This document shows, piece after piece, positions 18,119 to 27,032 of a stretch of 64,000 nt of DNA; the first letter of the stretch is position 1; every line of letters begins with the position of its first letter. Origin of the DNA: Syntrophobacterales bacterium (GTDB lineage Bacteria > Desulfobacterota > Desulfobaccia > Desulfobaccales > 0-14-0-80-60-11). The notes below the pieces were generated by a model, which saw nothing but the letters and a program-made list of their open reading frames with translations, was not told where the DNA came from and made no database searches. The stretch is from NCBI GenBank assembly GCA_020060385.1, contig JAGVAH010000044.1:1-64000 (forward strand). The letters are read 5' to 3'. A program made the translations under genes and the position numbers.

Positions 18119-18856
18119 CTAGGCCAGTTCCAGAAAGTGGCCCATGAAGAGACGGAAGAGGCGGCCGATGGTTTCCTCTTTGGCAGCCGCGGCGGCCAGC
18201 ATCTCCCGGGGGTCCGCGCCGCTGCCGTCCAGGGCCCAGGGGCCGTCATGCTCCAGCCATTTCTTGACGTCCTGCGCCCCCGCGTGATTATCATACTGCA
18301 AGCCCAGCACCCGGGGGTTGCCCGTCAGCCCCAGGGCCTCCACCGGGACGGTCCGGGAGCGGGCCAGAAGCTCCACCCCCCGGGGCAGGGGCGGCAGCAC
18401 CCCCTGGCCGTGCCATTTGAATAGATCCAGTTGGGCCGGTAAACCTTTAAAGGCCGGATGGGCCCGGCCCGCGGCCGCCAGCTCCCCGGTGGTGAAGCCC
18501 ACGGACTTGTTGGGCAGCGGCCCCACCGCACATCCCATGACGTGGCCCAGAAGCTGATGGCCCAGACAAAACCCCAGGTAAGCCTTGCCCCGGGCAATTA
18601 TCTCCCAAATCGCCTTTTTCAGAGGCCGCAGATAAGGGAATTGCTCCTCTTCATCCACGTTGGGGGAGCCCCCCAGGACAATCATGCCGCTCAAAGGATC
18701 CAGGGGCGGCAGGGGTTCATGCCAGGCTTCCAGGATCTGGTAACCCACCCTGGCCTCCCCCAGGGCCGCCAGCAGGTGGGCCCCCGGCCCCTCCCAATCC
18801 ATGTGCTGGACGATCAAAAAGTTTTTTTCCGGCACTGCCCCTCCCCTTTCCAGCAA
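18119..18856 (-). CDS. Class I glutamine amidotransferase-like protein with altered triad
   Basis: A 245-residue protein of the GMP synthase-like amidotransferase group. The oxyanion strand (GMIVLGGSPNVDEEEQFPYL) and nucleophile elbow (YLGFCLGHQLLGH, Cys about 97) are normal. The motif that usually reads Q-F-H-P-E reads GLQYDNHAG, so the catalytic His and Glu positions are Asp and His. The protein may be inactive or use the shifted His. Homologues with a normal triad hydrolyse glutamine or gamma-glutamyl compounds; the substrate here is unknown. The start may be at M1 or a few codons later. Confidence 0.75.
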   Translation of the reverse strand: MLERGGAVPEKNFLIVQHMDWEGPGAHLLAALGEARVGYQILEAWHEPLPPLDPLSGMIVLGGSPNVDEEEQFPYLRPLKKAIWEIIARGKAYLGFCLGHQLLGHVMGCAVGPLPNKSVGFTTGELAAAGRAHPAFKGLPAQLDLFKWHGQGVLPPLPRGVELLARSRTVPVEALGLTGNPRVLGLQYDNHAGAQDVKKWLEHDGPWALDGSGADPREMLAAAAAKEETIGRLFRLFMGHFLELA

Positions 18857-18956
18857 ACGACTGGACAGCCATTTTCATGATAAATCTGCACCCAGCCCTG
18901 CTTCCGGTCTGCCTGCCGGTATGCTAAATTGTCCCATATCCAAGGAAGATTTGCCC

Positions 18957-19727
18957 ATGCCCATAATTATTGCGGAAACAGGCGGCCTCCCCTCCTACCG
19001 CTCCCCTCTCCTGGCGGCTTTGCCGGAGTTGGTCCACGGCTTTTTTGGCCGCCAGGGGGGAGTGAGTCCGGACCCCTTTCACAGTCTCAACCTGAGCTTT
19101 GGGGTGGGAGACCAGCGCCACCTGGTGGTCCACAACCGGGACCTGGTGCGGCAAGTCCTGGGTCTGAGCGCGCTGGTGAGCGCCACCCAGGTGCACGGCT
19201 GCCGGCAATCCCTGGTTACCGGACCCAATGCCGCTGCGGATGAGGAGATTCCGGAGGCGGATATCCTCATCACCTCCCAGCCGGGCTTGGGTCTCCTCAT
19301 CAAGCAGGCGGACTGCCAGGCAGTGATGCTCTATGACCCGGTGCGCCGGGTGGCGGCCAACGTCCACTGCGGCTGGCGGGGCCAGGTCCGGAACGTTCTC
19401 CGGGAAACAGTGGTCCGCCTCCAGGAAACCTGCGGCTCCCGCCCCGCAGACCTGGTGGCGGCCATCAGCCCCAGCCTGGGACCTTGCTGCGCGGAATTCC
19501 GCAACTTTCGCCAGGAATTTCCCCCGGAGCTATGGTCCTACCAGGTGCGGCCCACCTACTTCGATCTCTGGTCCCTGAGCCGGGATCAATTGACGGCCGC
19601 GGGGCTCAACCCCCGGCAAATCGATATCGCCGGCCTCTGCACCCGCTGCCGGGGAGACCTGTTCTTCTCCTACCGCCGGGAACACCGCACCGGCCGCCAG
19701 GGCGCGGTCATCGGCCTGCGACTGTAG
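18957..19727 (+). CDS. pgeF: Peptidoglycan editing factor / multicopper-like laccase-domain protein (YfiH)
   Basis: A member of the Cu-oxidase_4 (YfiH/PgeF) family, 256 residues from ATG 18957, which has AAGGAAG nine bases upstream. Conserved metal-site residues are in TQVHG, KQADCQAVMLYD and NVHCGWRGQ; ISPSLGPCCAEF and GLCTRC are also family features. Members act on purine nucleosides (phosphorylase/deaminase) or correct misincorporated residues in peptidoglycan. An in-frame ATG at 18921 is an alternative start. The 7-bp-period array follows the stop codon immediately. Confidence 0.88.
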   Translation: MPIIIAETGGLPSYRSPLLAALPELVHGFFGRQGGVSPDPFHSLNLSFGVGDQRHLVVHNRDLVRQVLGLSALVSATQVHGCRQSLVTGPNAAADEEIPEADILITSQPGLGLLIKQADCQAVMLYDPVRRVAANVHCGWRGQVRNVLRETVVRLQETCGSRPADLVAAISPSLGPCCAEFRNFRQEFPPELWSYQVRPTYFDLWSLSRDQLTAAGLNPRQIDIAGLCTRCRGDLFFSYRREHRTGRQGAVIGLRL

Positions 19728-19729
19728 AA

Positions 19730-19829
19730 GTGAGATGTGAGCTGTGAGCAGGAAGCAGAAACCAATGCATTACCACCGGCCTGTTTTGTTCACTGCTCGG
19801 CGCTTAATGCTCACTGCTTACTTGCTCAT
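19730..19829. repeat. 7-bp-period array pair, GTGAGC/GCTCAC unit
   Basis: The left part (AGTGAGATGTGAGCTGTGAG) and right part (TTCACTGCTCGG, AATGCTCACTGCTTACTTGC) are inverted relative to each other around about 40 nt. It starts right after the pgeF stop and ends in the stop codon of the small membrane protein. The array at 60926-61011 has the same unit. Confidence 0.75.
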
Positions 19830-19978
19830 TGGGGCCCCTGGGGGGTCGATCCTTTGAAGAATTTTTCCTTCACGTCGTTGACCAGCTTTTTGCCGGTCTC
19901 CACCACCTGATCCACCTGTTGGGGATATTTATAGCCCACAAACACACCCACCGCGAATCCCACAATCAATAAGAACAT
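19826..19978 (-). CDS. Small single-pass membrane protein (50 residues)
   Basis: A short gene: MFLLIVGFAVGVFVGYKYPQ is one membrane helix, followed by an amphipathic basic tail (VETGKKLVNDVKEKFFKGS). GAGAGAGG lies nine bases before ATG 19978; an ATG three codons earlier (19987) is too close to it. The layout (one helix and a charged helical tail) resembles small YtxH-like proteins. Its stop codon lies in the heptamer array. Neighbouring genes give no clear clue to function. Confidence 0.6.
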   Translation of the reverse strand: MFLLIVGFAVGVFVGYKYPQQVDQVVETGKKLVNDVKEKFFKGSTPQGPQ

Positions 19979-20029
19979 ATGATCCATCCTCTCTCTGGCA
20001 AGATTATTTTCTTCAAATCATTCTGCAGG

Positions 20030-20690
20030 TTATCCGCCATGCCTGGATATCTTCTCTAACGCCGCCTGGGCCAAAGGGCCCACGGCCGTGCGCCGCATTT
20101 CTCCCTGGTCGTAAAGCTCAACCGGGCCATCATCCCCCAGCAGACTCTCCAAGGCTTCTTTCGCCCCCCGGGGAGCTACCCTTCCCAGGCACCAGGCCGC
20201 CAGCCCCCGCACCTGGGGATCAGGATCCGCCAGGAAGTCCAGCAACAGGGGCGCCGCTTCCGGCAAGGCCCGGGGATGGACCTCCCACAGCCGCCCCAGC
20301 CCCCAGAGCATGGACACCCGGGTAAAGTCCTGCTCCAGAAACCCGTAAAACATGGGGAGAATCTCTTCCACCACGGGGAGCTGGTGGCGTCCGATCTCCC
20401 CCAGGGCCGCCGCAGCCAGCCAGCCGAAACTGCCGGAATCTTCGTTTAGCTGGTAAAGCAACCGGCTGATGAGTTTCCGGACCTGCTGCGGATGGGCCCC
20501 GGCCACCCACCCCAGCCCTTCCACCGCCCGCCAGTGGAGCAAATCCCCGGGGTTGAACAGGTAGCTCGACAGCTGCTGGGCTACCTGGGATTCCTGGTCC
20601 CCCAGGGCCGCCAAGGCCGGGAAATCTCCGGCCCTCAGCAAGGCCACGATTTGCTCCCTGAGGGCGCGGCGTCTGTTTAAGGTCATCATG
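20030..20690 (-). CDS. HEAT-repeat protein (DVU0298-like)
   Basis: A helical-repeat protein of about 219 residues from ATG 20690 (MMTLNRRRALREQI). Repeats with alternating Leu/Ala helices are visible, for example LLHWRAVEGLGWVAGAHPQ, FGWLAAAALGEIGRH and PQVRGLAAWCLGRVAP, typical of PBS-lyase/HEAT units. Proteins of this length and pattern are common in sulfate-reducing deltaproteobacteria, where their role is not known; a scaffold function is expected. The frame extends to 20797, but that stretch has unnatural composition and is probably untranslated. Confidence 0.75.
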
Positions 20691-20844
20691 GCTGGAAAAG
20701 GCCGGGGAAAATAGATCCCCCAAACGCGGCAGGCGCTAGGAGGCGATGCCGGGCAGATCACCGCCCGATGGAGGTCCTGGCAATTTATAACCAACAAGGG
20801 CCCGAGACCCCTGGCTTTCCCCTGAAAAACTCCTCTGTCGATGA

Positions 20845-21249
20845 TTAAAAGGGGATGTCGTCTTCCGGCACGCCCCCAGCCGGCGGGCCGAAGGCCGGTT
20901 CCGGCTCCTGCAGCCGGTTGCCGGCCGCTCCCAACATCTGCATGGTATTGGCGATGATGTCGGTGGTGTAATGCTTCACCCCGTCCTTTTCATAAGACCC
21001 GTACTCCAGCCGTCCCTCGATATAAACCTGTTTTCCCTTGGCCAGGTATTGACCACAGATTTCCGCCAGCTTGCCCCAGGCCGTCACCCGGTGCCAATCG
21101 GTGCGCTCCTGCATGTTGCCCTGGCGGTCTTTATATCTCTCGGTAGTTGCGAGTCTGAACTTGCACACCGCGGTCCCGCCGGCGGTGTAGCGCATCTCCG
21201 GGTCCGCGCCCAGATTACCTACCAGGATAACCTTATTGACCCCAGCCAT
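20845..21249 (-). CDS. ssb: Single-stranded DNA-binding protein
   Basis: A 134-residue OB-fold protein: [21 protein letters not shown] at the start, [18 protein letters not shown] and the acidic tip EDDIPF, which binds partner proteins such as RecQ, RecJ and the replisome. AAGGAGG lies five bases before the ATG. recJ, a known SSB partner, is the next gene upstream on the same strand. Confidence 0.96.
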   Translation of the reverse strand: MAGVNKVILVGNLGADPEMRYTAGGTAVCKFRLATTERYKDRQGNMQERTDWHRVTAWGKLAEICGQYLAKGKQVYIEGRLEYGSYEKDGVKHYTTDIIANTMQMLGAAGNRLQEPEPAFGPPAGGVPEDDIPF

Positions 21250-21403
21250 GGCTCCTCCTTGATGGCCCCTTGGGCATTATCATCCTCTATCACAGAACGG
21301 TTATCAGGAGCAAGGGATAATGCGGTTTGCCCTTTGCCGTTTTCCGTATCCGCAAGTTTGCCGGAGGGGGGGCGCCGCCCATCGGCTACTCCTGGTCGTA
21401 TTT

Positions 21404-21437
21404 AGCGGCAAGCTGATCGCTGCCAGCTGACAGCTAC
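21404..21437. repeat. 7-bp-period array, AGCTGAC unit (recJ 3' side)
   Basis: Heptamers AGCGGCA, AGCTGAT, CGCTGCC, AGCTGAC, AGCTACC lie directly against the recJ stop. A matching unit (CAGCTGTCAGCT, 23170-23181) lies beyond the recJ start, so recJ is bracketed by the same unit. Confidence 0.65.
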
Positions 21438-21438
21438 C

Positions 21439-23145
21439 TCAAGCCAGGGCCCAATCCAGCAGCCGCAGTTCCGGGTGCAGCTGCCCCTTAAAGAAAGAGA
21501 ATCTGGGGCTAAAGGCCACCTCCAGGGCGCCGGAGAGGGGATGGCAGGCGGCCATGTCAAAGGCGATGGCCTCCGTCAGGCAGCCGTTCTGGGCCAGCCG
21601 CACCTTCAAGTGCCTCTCCGCCACCACCCGGGAGGAGAGGCATTCCACCCCGGCGCAAGCCAGCACCGGCTCAGGGTTGCCGGGACCAAAGGGCCGCAGG
21701 CGCTCCAGATGATGATAAAAACGGGTGTCCAACTCCCCCAGCTCCACCTGGGCGTCCACTTTGAGGGTGGGCCGCAGCGGCTCCGGACCCACCTGCTCCT
21801 CAAAGGCCGCGTCCAATCCCTCCTGTAAAGCGTCCAAATCCCCGGCCGCCACTTCAAAGCCTCCGGCGTACTGGTGGCCTCCGTATCTGGGCAAGATTTC
21901 CCGGCAGGCGTGGAGCCCCCGGAAGAGATGAAAACCCTCGACGCTCCGGCCCGAGCCCCGGCCCCGGCCATCTTTCAGGCCCACCAGGGCCACGGGCCGG
22001 TGATGCTCTTCTGCCAGCCGCGCGGCCACAATTCCCAGGACCCCCTGGTGCCAGCCCTCCCCAGCCAGGACCCAGACCTTCCTTTCCCTGATCCCCGGGG
22101 CGCGCAGCAGATTAAGGGCCTGGCGCAGGACCTTCTCTTCCAGGCCTTGCCTCTGCCGATTGAGGTCGGTGAGGTGCCGGGCCTGGATTCTCGCCTGGGC
22201 CAGGTCATCGCTCAGGAGAAGCTCCAGGGCCCCTTTAGCCTGGCCCAGGCGCCCCGCGGCATTGAGGCGGGGCGCCAGGCGAAAGATGGCGTCCCGGTAG
22301 GAAATGGGTTTGCCCTCCAGACCGGCAGCTTCCTTCAATGCCACCAGTCCGGGGCGGCGGCTCTCTTCCAGGACCTTCAGGCCCTGGCGCACCAGGATGC
22401 GGTTTTCCCCCAGCATGGGGGCCACGTCCGCGGCCGTGCCCAGGGCCACCAGGTCCAGGTAGGCCCTCAAGTTGGGTTCCCGATGGGTCTTGAACCAGCC
22501 CTGCTCCCGGAGATGGGCCCGCACCCCCAGGGCCAGGAGCAGGGCCACCCCCACCCCGGCCAACTCCGCAAAGGGGTAATCATCCCCTCCCCGCTTGGGA
22601 TTGACCACCGCCAGGGCCGGAGGCAACTCCGGGGGCAGTTCATGGTGATCGGTGACGATCACCTCCAGGCCCTGCTCCCGGGCCCAGGCTACTTCGGCCG
22701 CGTCACTGATGCCGCAGTCCACCGTCACCAGCAGCCGGGCGCGGCGGGCCAGCTCCCTAAGGGCGGGAATTTTGAGGCCGTAACCCTCCTGCAAACGGTC
22801 GGGAATATAGGGCAGGCAATCAACCCCCAATTCCTGGAGGAATTGCCGGAGCAAGCAGGTGGAAGTGAGGCCGTCCACGTCATAATCCCCGTAGACGGCC
22901 ACCGTCTCCCCCTGCCGCACCGCTTTCCCCAGGCGGGCCGAGGCTTTCTCCAGGTCGGGCAGAGCGAAGGGGGGGTGGAGGCGCTCCAGGTTCGGCTCCA
23001 AAAAGGCCAGGATGTCCTCATGGCCCCGAAGCCCCCGGTTCAGGAGGATGCGGGCGATCAGAGGGGGCAGTTCATGGCGGAGGCTCACCTCCCGGACGAG
23101 CTCCGGGTTTTCCGGATGTGCCTGCCAGCGCTTCTTGCGGCGCAT
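21439..23145 (-). CDS. recJ: Single-stranded-DNA-specific exonuclease RecJ
   Basis: A 568-residue DHH-family 5'-3' exonuclease acting in recombination and mismatch repair. The metal-site motifs are AVYGDYDVDGLTSTCLL (first Asp cluster) and VTDHHELPPELP (DHH); the DHHA1 part has GRGSGRSVEGFHLF and RYGGHQYAGGFEV. The start at ATG 23145 has AAGGAG five bases upstream. It shares direction with ssb downstream. Confidence 0.95.
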   Translation of the reverse strand: MRRKKRWQAHPENPELVREVSLRHELPPLIARILLNRGLRGHEDILAFLEPNLERLHPPFALPDLEKASARLGKAVRQGETVAVYGDYDVDGLTSTCLLRQFLQELGVDCLPYIPDRLQEGYGLKIPALRELARRARLLVTVDCGISDAAEVAWAREQGLEVIVTDHHELPPELPPALAVVNPKRGGDDYPFAELAGVGVALLLALGVRAHLREQGWFKTHREPNLRAYLDLVALGTAADVAPMLGENRILVRQGLKVLEESRRPGLVALKEAAGLEGKPISYRDAIFRLAPRLNAAGRLGQAKGALELLLSDDLAQARIQARHLTDLNRQRQGLEEKVLRQALNLLRAPGIRERKVWVLAGEGWHQGVLGIVAARLAEEHHRPVALVGLKDGRGRGSGRSVEGFHLFRGLHACREILPRYGGHQYAGGFEVAAGDLDALQEGLDAAFEEQVGPEPLRPTLKVDAQVELGELDTRFYHHLERLRPFGPGNPEPVLACAGVECLSSRVVAERHLKVRLAQNGCLTEAIAFDMAACHPLSGALEVAFSPRFSFFKGQLHPELRLLDWALA

Positions 23146-23258
23146 TGACACTCCTTGGATAGTTTGCGCTCAGCTGTCAGCTACAAATATGCAGATAAGC
23201 CTTGAAAATACAAAGGAAAAATAAGTCGACACCCTTCTATCTTGCCCTTATCTGACAG

Positions 23259-23972
23259 CTATTCTACCGTCTCCCCGGGCTTGAGGGCAATGACTTCGAT
23301 GCCTTCGCCCTTGATCAGCTCCCGCAGTTCCTCGGGGGTGCCGGTGAGCACCGGGAAGGTGCCGTAGTGCATGGGAATGACCCACTTTGGTTTAAGCAGC
23401 CGGCAGGCCAGGGCCGCCTCCGCCGGATTCATGACATAATGGCTGCCGATGGGCAACATGGCTAGTTCCGGCTGATAAAGCTCCCGGATGAGTTCCATGT
23501 CCTTAAAGGCCGCGGTGTCCCCCGCGTGGTAGGCGGTGAAGCCGTTGGGGAAGCGGATGACGAAGCCCCCGGGGTCCCCGGCGGCGATGAGCCTGCCCCC
23601 TTCATCCACCGCGGAGGAATGGACCGCCTGGGTCATGGTCACCTTCAGGCCGCGGTAAGGCACCGTGCCCCCCTTGTTCATGCCGATGGCCTGGGGCGCG
23701 CCCTGGTTGGCCAGGATCACGGACAACTCGTGGATGGCCAGCACCGGGGCCCCGGTCTTCTGGGCCAGGGGCACCGTTTCCCCCACGTGGTCGCCGTGGC
23801 CGTGGGTTACGCAGATGAGGTCCACTTGCCCCACCTGCTCCAGGGGGGTATTGAGGAGGGGATTGCTGAGCCAGGGGTCGATGACCACGCTCACCTTGCC
23901 GTCCGTTAATTTGAAGGCCGAGTGCCCGTAAAAGGTGACGCGCACCCCCCGGCCGATTTTTCCTGGGGACAT
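23259..23972 (-). CDS. Metal-dependent hydrolase, UPF0173 (YtkL-like) family
   Basis: A 237-residue metallo-beta-lactamase-fold protein of the UPF0173 group. Zinc-binding motifs: YGHSAFKL at the start, VTHGHGDHVGETV, AVHSS, YHAGDTAAFKDM and VIPMHYGTFPVLTG. Members are close to RNA- and N-acyl-phosphatidylethanolamine hydrolases, but their substrates are unknown. ATG 23972 (MSPGKIGR) is chosen because GAGGGAGG lies six bases upstream. Confidence 0.88.
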   Translation of the reverse strand: MSPGKIGRGVRVTFYGHSAFKLTDGKVSVVIDPWLSNPLLNTPLEQVGQVDLICVTHGHGDHVGETVPLAQKTGAPVLAIHELSVILANQGAPQAIGMNKGGTVPYRGLKVTMTQAVHSSAVDEGGRLIAAGDPGGFVIRFPNGFTAYHAGDTAAFKDMELIRELYQPELAMLPIGSHYVMNPAEAALACRLLKPKWVIPMHYGTFPVLTGTPEELRELIKGEGIEVIALKPGETVE

Positions 23973-23999
23973 GGTTTCCTCCCTCACGATGTCAAATTT

Positions 24000-24026
24000 T
24001 TACCGAAAACTGAAAACTAAAAACTG
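24000..24026. repeat. 7-bp-period array, CTGAAAA unit
   Basis: Heptamers CCGAAAA, CTGAAAA, CTAAAAA, CTG lie in the short gap between the channel gene and the hydrolase gene. Array 37361-37391 has a related unit. Confidence 0.55.
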
Positions 24027-24028
24027 TC

Positions 24029-25021
24029 TTAATGCAGGGTCTCCTCCAGGGCCTCCAGGTGCTTGCGCATGCCGATGAGGATCAGGGTATCTCCCGCCAG
24101 CACCGGCGCCGCGGGCGAGGGATTAAAGAGCATCTCCCCGTCGGCCCGCTTGATGGCCACCACGATCAACCCGTATTGCTGGCGGATGCCGGAGTCCTTG
24201 AGGGGCAGGCCGATCATCGCGGAGGTGGTGCCCACCGCGACCTCTTCCATGCTCCACTCCACCCCTTCGTGCATGGCCAGTTCCATGAGGGTGGTCACCG
24301 TGGGGCGTAAAATGGTGTGGGCCATCTTCCGGCCGCCCAGCTCATAGGGAGACTCCACCTTGTCTGCCCCGGCCCGGAGCAGTTTCTGCCGGGAGCCCAC
24401 TTCTTCGCCCCGGGCGACGATGAACAGATTGGGGTTGAGGCTGCGGGCGGTGAGGACGATATAGACGTTGCTGGCGTCGGAATGCACCACGGACACCAGT
24501 CCCCGGGCCCGCTCGATACCGGCTTCCAACAGCACCTCTTCCTTGGTGGCGTCCCCGGCCACGAAGTAATAACCGGATTTATCCAGGTAGTTGATGGTCT
24601 CCAGGTTATTTTCCACCACCACCAGGGGTATGCTTCGCTCTTGCAGTTGCCGGGCAATGATTTCTCCCAGACGTCCATACCCGCAAATAATATAGTGACC
24701 ACTCAGTTTTTTGATGCGTTTCAGCAATTTTCTCTTCCCCAAGGCCGCGGCGATTTCCCCTTCCACCACCACCCGGGCCAAAGAGGTGATGATGTAAAAC
24801 AATAACCCCATGCCCGCCAGGATCAGGACCATGTTATAGACCCTGCCCAGGGGGGACAGGGGGCGGGTCTCCCCGTAACCCACGGTGGTGAGGGTGGTCA
24901 CCGTCATGTAGAGGGCGTCAAAGAAGGGCCAGCCTTCCAGCCAGACAAACCCCAGGCTGCCCAGCACCAGAATAACCAGCAGACTGCCGGTCAATGTCGC
25001 GATTTTGCGGAAAGTCAGCAT
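24029..25021 (-). CDS. Potassium channel with RCK (TrkA-N/TrkA-C) domains
   Basis: A 330-residue ion channel subunit. Two membrane helices (about 10-30 and 62-85) flank a pore loop with the K+ selectivity filter TTVGYGE (45-51). A TrkA-N domain follows (GHYIICGYGRLGEIIARQL, the NAD-binding glycine motif), then a TrkA-C domain near the end (MIGLPLKDSGIR). It resembles MthK/Kch-type channels gated by nucleotide or Ca2+ binding to the RCK domains. It starts 21 bp after the FBP aldolase/phosphatase fusion gene, so the two are probably one operon. Confidence 0.9.
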   Translation of the reverse strand: MLTFRKIATLTGSLLVILVLGSLGFVWLEGWPFFDALYMTVTTLTTVGYGETRPLSPLGRVYNMVLILAGMGLLFYIITSLARVVVEGEIAAALGKRKLLKRIKKLSGHYIICGYGRLGEIIARQLQERSIPLVVVENNLETINYLDKSGYYFVAGDATKEEVLLEAGIERARGLVSVVHSDASNVYIVLTARSLNPNLFIVARGEEVGSRQKLLRAGADKVESPYELGGRKMAHTILRPTVTTLMELAMHEGVEWSMEEVAVGTTSAMIGLPLKDSGIRQQYGLIVVAIKRADGEMLFNPSPAAPVLAGDTLILIGMRKHLEALEETLH

Positions 25022-25042
25022 ATCAACCGGCAGCCTGGCCCT

Positions 25043-26959
25043 CTAGTCGCCGTGCAAGATAGCCTCGACCACATAAGCGTCGGTGATCAGCACATTGAAA
25101 TAGCGGCCTTTGAGGCAGGCCCGGATGGCCTCGGTCTTTTCCAGACCCCCGGCCACCGCCACCACATAACGGTCGGCCTGGGCCGCGCGCTCCCTTAAAT
25201 CCAGGGCCCCCACGCCGATGACCCGCCGGGTCAGGGCCGCCAGTTCCGGGTCCTGGGAGTCGGTCAGCGGTTCGCCATTGGCGTCGATGGGGGTGTGATT
25301 GATCTCCCCCACCACCCCTTTGGCCGCCAGGTCTTGGGCGGTCAGTCCCAGCTCCTGGGAAGCCAGGGCCCTGAAACCGGGCAAGGGGCCGGTGAGATAG
25401 CCGATACCCAGGACCATGATCTCCGCGTTCCAGATGTCCTGATAAATCTTCAAAAGGTCCGGATTGGCCGTCAATCTCTTCTCATATTCCTCCTTGGAAT
25501 CCACCGGCATGGAGGGGAGGATGAAGGCCGTGGCATCCGGATACTTGGTGCTCATCATCCCAACCAGGGCGTTGGCGGTGAGGCCCGGCATGGTGAGAAT
25601 GGGAGTCATGGTCAGGGGATAGAGCTTCAGACCGGTGAGGCGCTCCGGTTCCAGATAATTGATCAGGTGGTACAGGGTCTTCCCCCCGGAAAGACCGATG
25701 CTGGCGCCTTTAGGGGTAATTTCCTCCAGGTAGTACGCAGCTTCCCGGGCCACGGTCTTCTGGATGGAGTCCAGGTCTTTAATGCCGGGGTCCACCACCC
25801 GCAACTCCCGGAGATGGGGGTAGCGCTCCTTGAGCTGGTCTTCCAGGTCGCTGCGCCGGGGAATGGCCGACTTTTCAAAGATAAAGGCCATAACCTGGGG
25901 CATGGTGGTATATTCCATTTCGTGCAGGCCCAGGCGGTGCGGCTCGAAGGGGCCGTGGCGCCGCATATAATTGGCCACCCGGTTGGCCTCCTTGCGGCAC
26001 TCATCGAAGGACACGTCGGCAAACATGTCCATGGGCCCCAGGAGCTTGCCGTCGGTTAACTGGTAGCCGGCACAGATAACCCGGGGCGGCCCGTCGAAGC
26101 GGCTGGGGATGGCGTCTTTGAAGGCGCAGGGCATCAGGGGGCCGTGATGGGAGCCCCGCATCCAGCCCTCCACCAGGTGGGGAAAGGCAAAGGGCTCCAG
26201 GGCCTCGCCCACTGCCGGGAAGCCCGACTGGCAACGGACGATCATCACCGGGTCGTCCTTGCCCACGTAGCGGCCGGCGATGAGTCCCAGCCTCTGGGAG
26301 GAGGCCGCGGCCGCCACTTCGTTGTCCTTCTTGCGGTAGATGTTTTCGATGACGTACCGGCCGGTGGCCCCCACCAAGACCAGGAGGTCGTACATGTCCT
26401 CCGGGCAGGAGAGAATCCACTCCTTGTGTTCCACGACGTCCAGGACCCGGAAGCGGAAACCCCGGTGCATGTTGGGGTCGATGACCAGGCCGATGGTGTT
26501 GAAGGGGTCGCCGAAGATGCGGAAGAGGGGCAGGTTCCAGGCCCCCGGCGAGGTCTTGTCGGCCATGAAAATGAGGATGGGCTCGCTTTTGCGTTCTGCG
26601 AAGACCATCTCCGCCACCCCGGGGCCCATGCCCTTGACGTTCCCGGAGAAGGCGTCGGCCAGCATATCCTGCCCGGCCCCGTAAAGCTTCAGTTTCTTGG
26701 CCAAGGCGGTGAGTTCCATGAAGGTGTCCCAGGCGAACTTGTGGACCTCGGTATCATTTTCGCCCCGCTCGTGGGTCATGATCAACTCCGCGTCATCACC
26801 CACGTTCAGCACCTGCCCGTCTATCAGGAAACCACGGTCCACCGCCTTTTGGACGTGTTCCCGGGCCAGCGCCATCATCTCCGGATGGCAGGTGCTATGT
26901 CCCACCCAACCACCTACGTCCGCTTTAATTACCGATAGGGTTATCTTTTCCGCGCCCAT
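25043..26959 (-). CDS. FBP aldolase/phosphatase fused to a SorC/CggR-type sugar-binding domain
   Basis: A 638-residue two-part protein. Residues 1 to about 360 are an archaeal-type (class V) fructose-1,6-bisphosphate aldolase/phosphatase: ITLSVIKADVGGWVGHS, DKTSPGAWNLPLFRIFGDPF, GPFEPHRLGLHEMEYTTMPQ. This enzyme makes fructose-6-phosphate from triose phosphates in gluconeogenesis. Residues about 386-638 match the effector-binding domain of SorC/CggR regulators (ASIGLSGGKTLYHLINYL, GVVGEINHTPIDANGEPL, VVAVAGGLEKTEAIRACL, VLITDAYVVEAIL), but no helix-turn-helix is present. CggR uses this domain to bind fructose-1,6-bisphosphate, so allosteric feedback on the enzyme is plausible (inference). AGGAGG lies six bases before the ATG. 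Confidence 0.85.
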   Translation of the reverse strand: MGAEKITLSVIKADVGGWVGHSTCHPEMMALAREHVQKAVDRGFLIDGQVLNVGDDAELIMTHERGENDTEVHKFAWDTFMELTALAKKLKLYGAGQDMLADAFSGNVKGMGPGVAEMVFAERKSEPILIFMADKTSPGAWNLPLFRIFGDPFNTIGLVIDPNMHRGFRFRVLDVVEHKEWILSCPEDMYDLLVLVGATGRYVIENIYRKKDNEVAAAASSQRLGLIAGRYVGKDDPVMIVRCQSGFPAVGEALEPFAFPHLVEGWMRGSHHGPLMPCAFKDAIPSRFDGPPRVICAGYQLTDGKLLGPMDMFADVSFDECRKEANRVANYMRRHGPFEPHRLGLHEMEYTTMPQVMAFIFEKSAIPRRSDLEDQLKERYPHLRELRVVDPGIKDLDSIQKTVAREAAYYLEEITPKGASIGLSGGKTLYHLINYLEPERLTGLKLYPLTMTPILTMPGLTANALVGMMSTKYPDATAFILPSMPVDSKEEYEKRLTANPDLLKIYQDIWNAEIMVLGIGYLTGPLPGFRALASQELGLTAQDLAAKGVVGEINHTPIDANGEPLTDSQDPELAALTRRVIGVGALDLRERAAQADRYVVAVAGGLEKTEAIRACLKGRYFNVLITDAYVVEAILHGD

Positions 26960-27032
26960 TAGAATCCTCCTTTCTCCCCCGGATTAGCATTTTCTTTGCC
27001 AGAGGTTGGATGATTATGGTAATGAGAGGACC

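Noticed and set aside
20691-20797. Upstream extension of the HEAT-repeat gene
   Set aside because: Composition is unlike the rest and no ribosome site is seen at 20797; the repeats start after 20690.
27006-27032. TTG 27006 as start of the lipoprotein gene
   Set aside because: ATG 27033 has GAGAGG at good spacing and gives a proper signal peptide.
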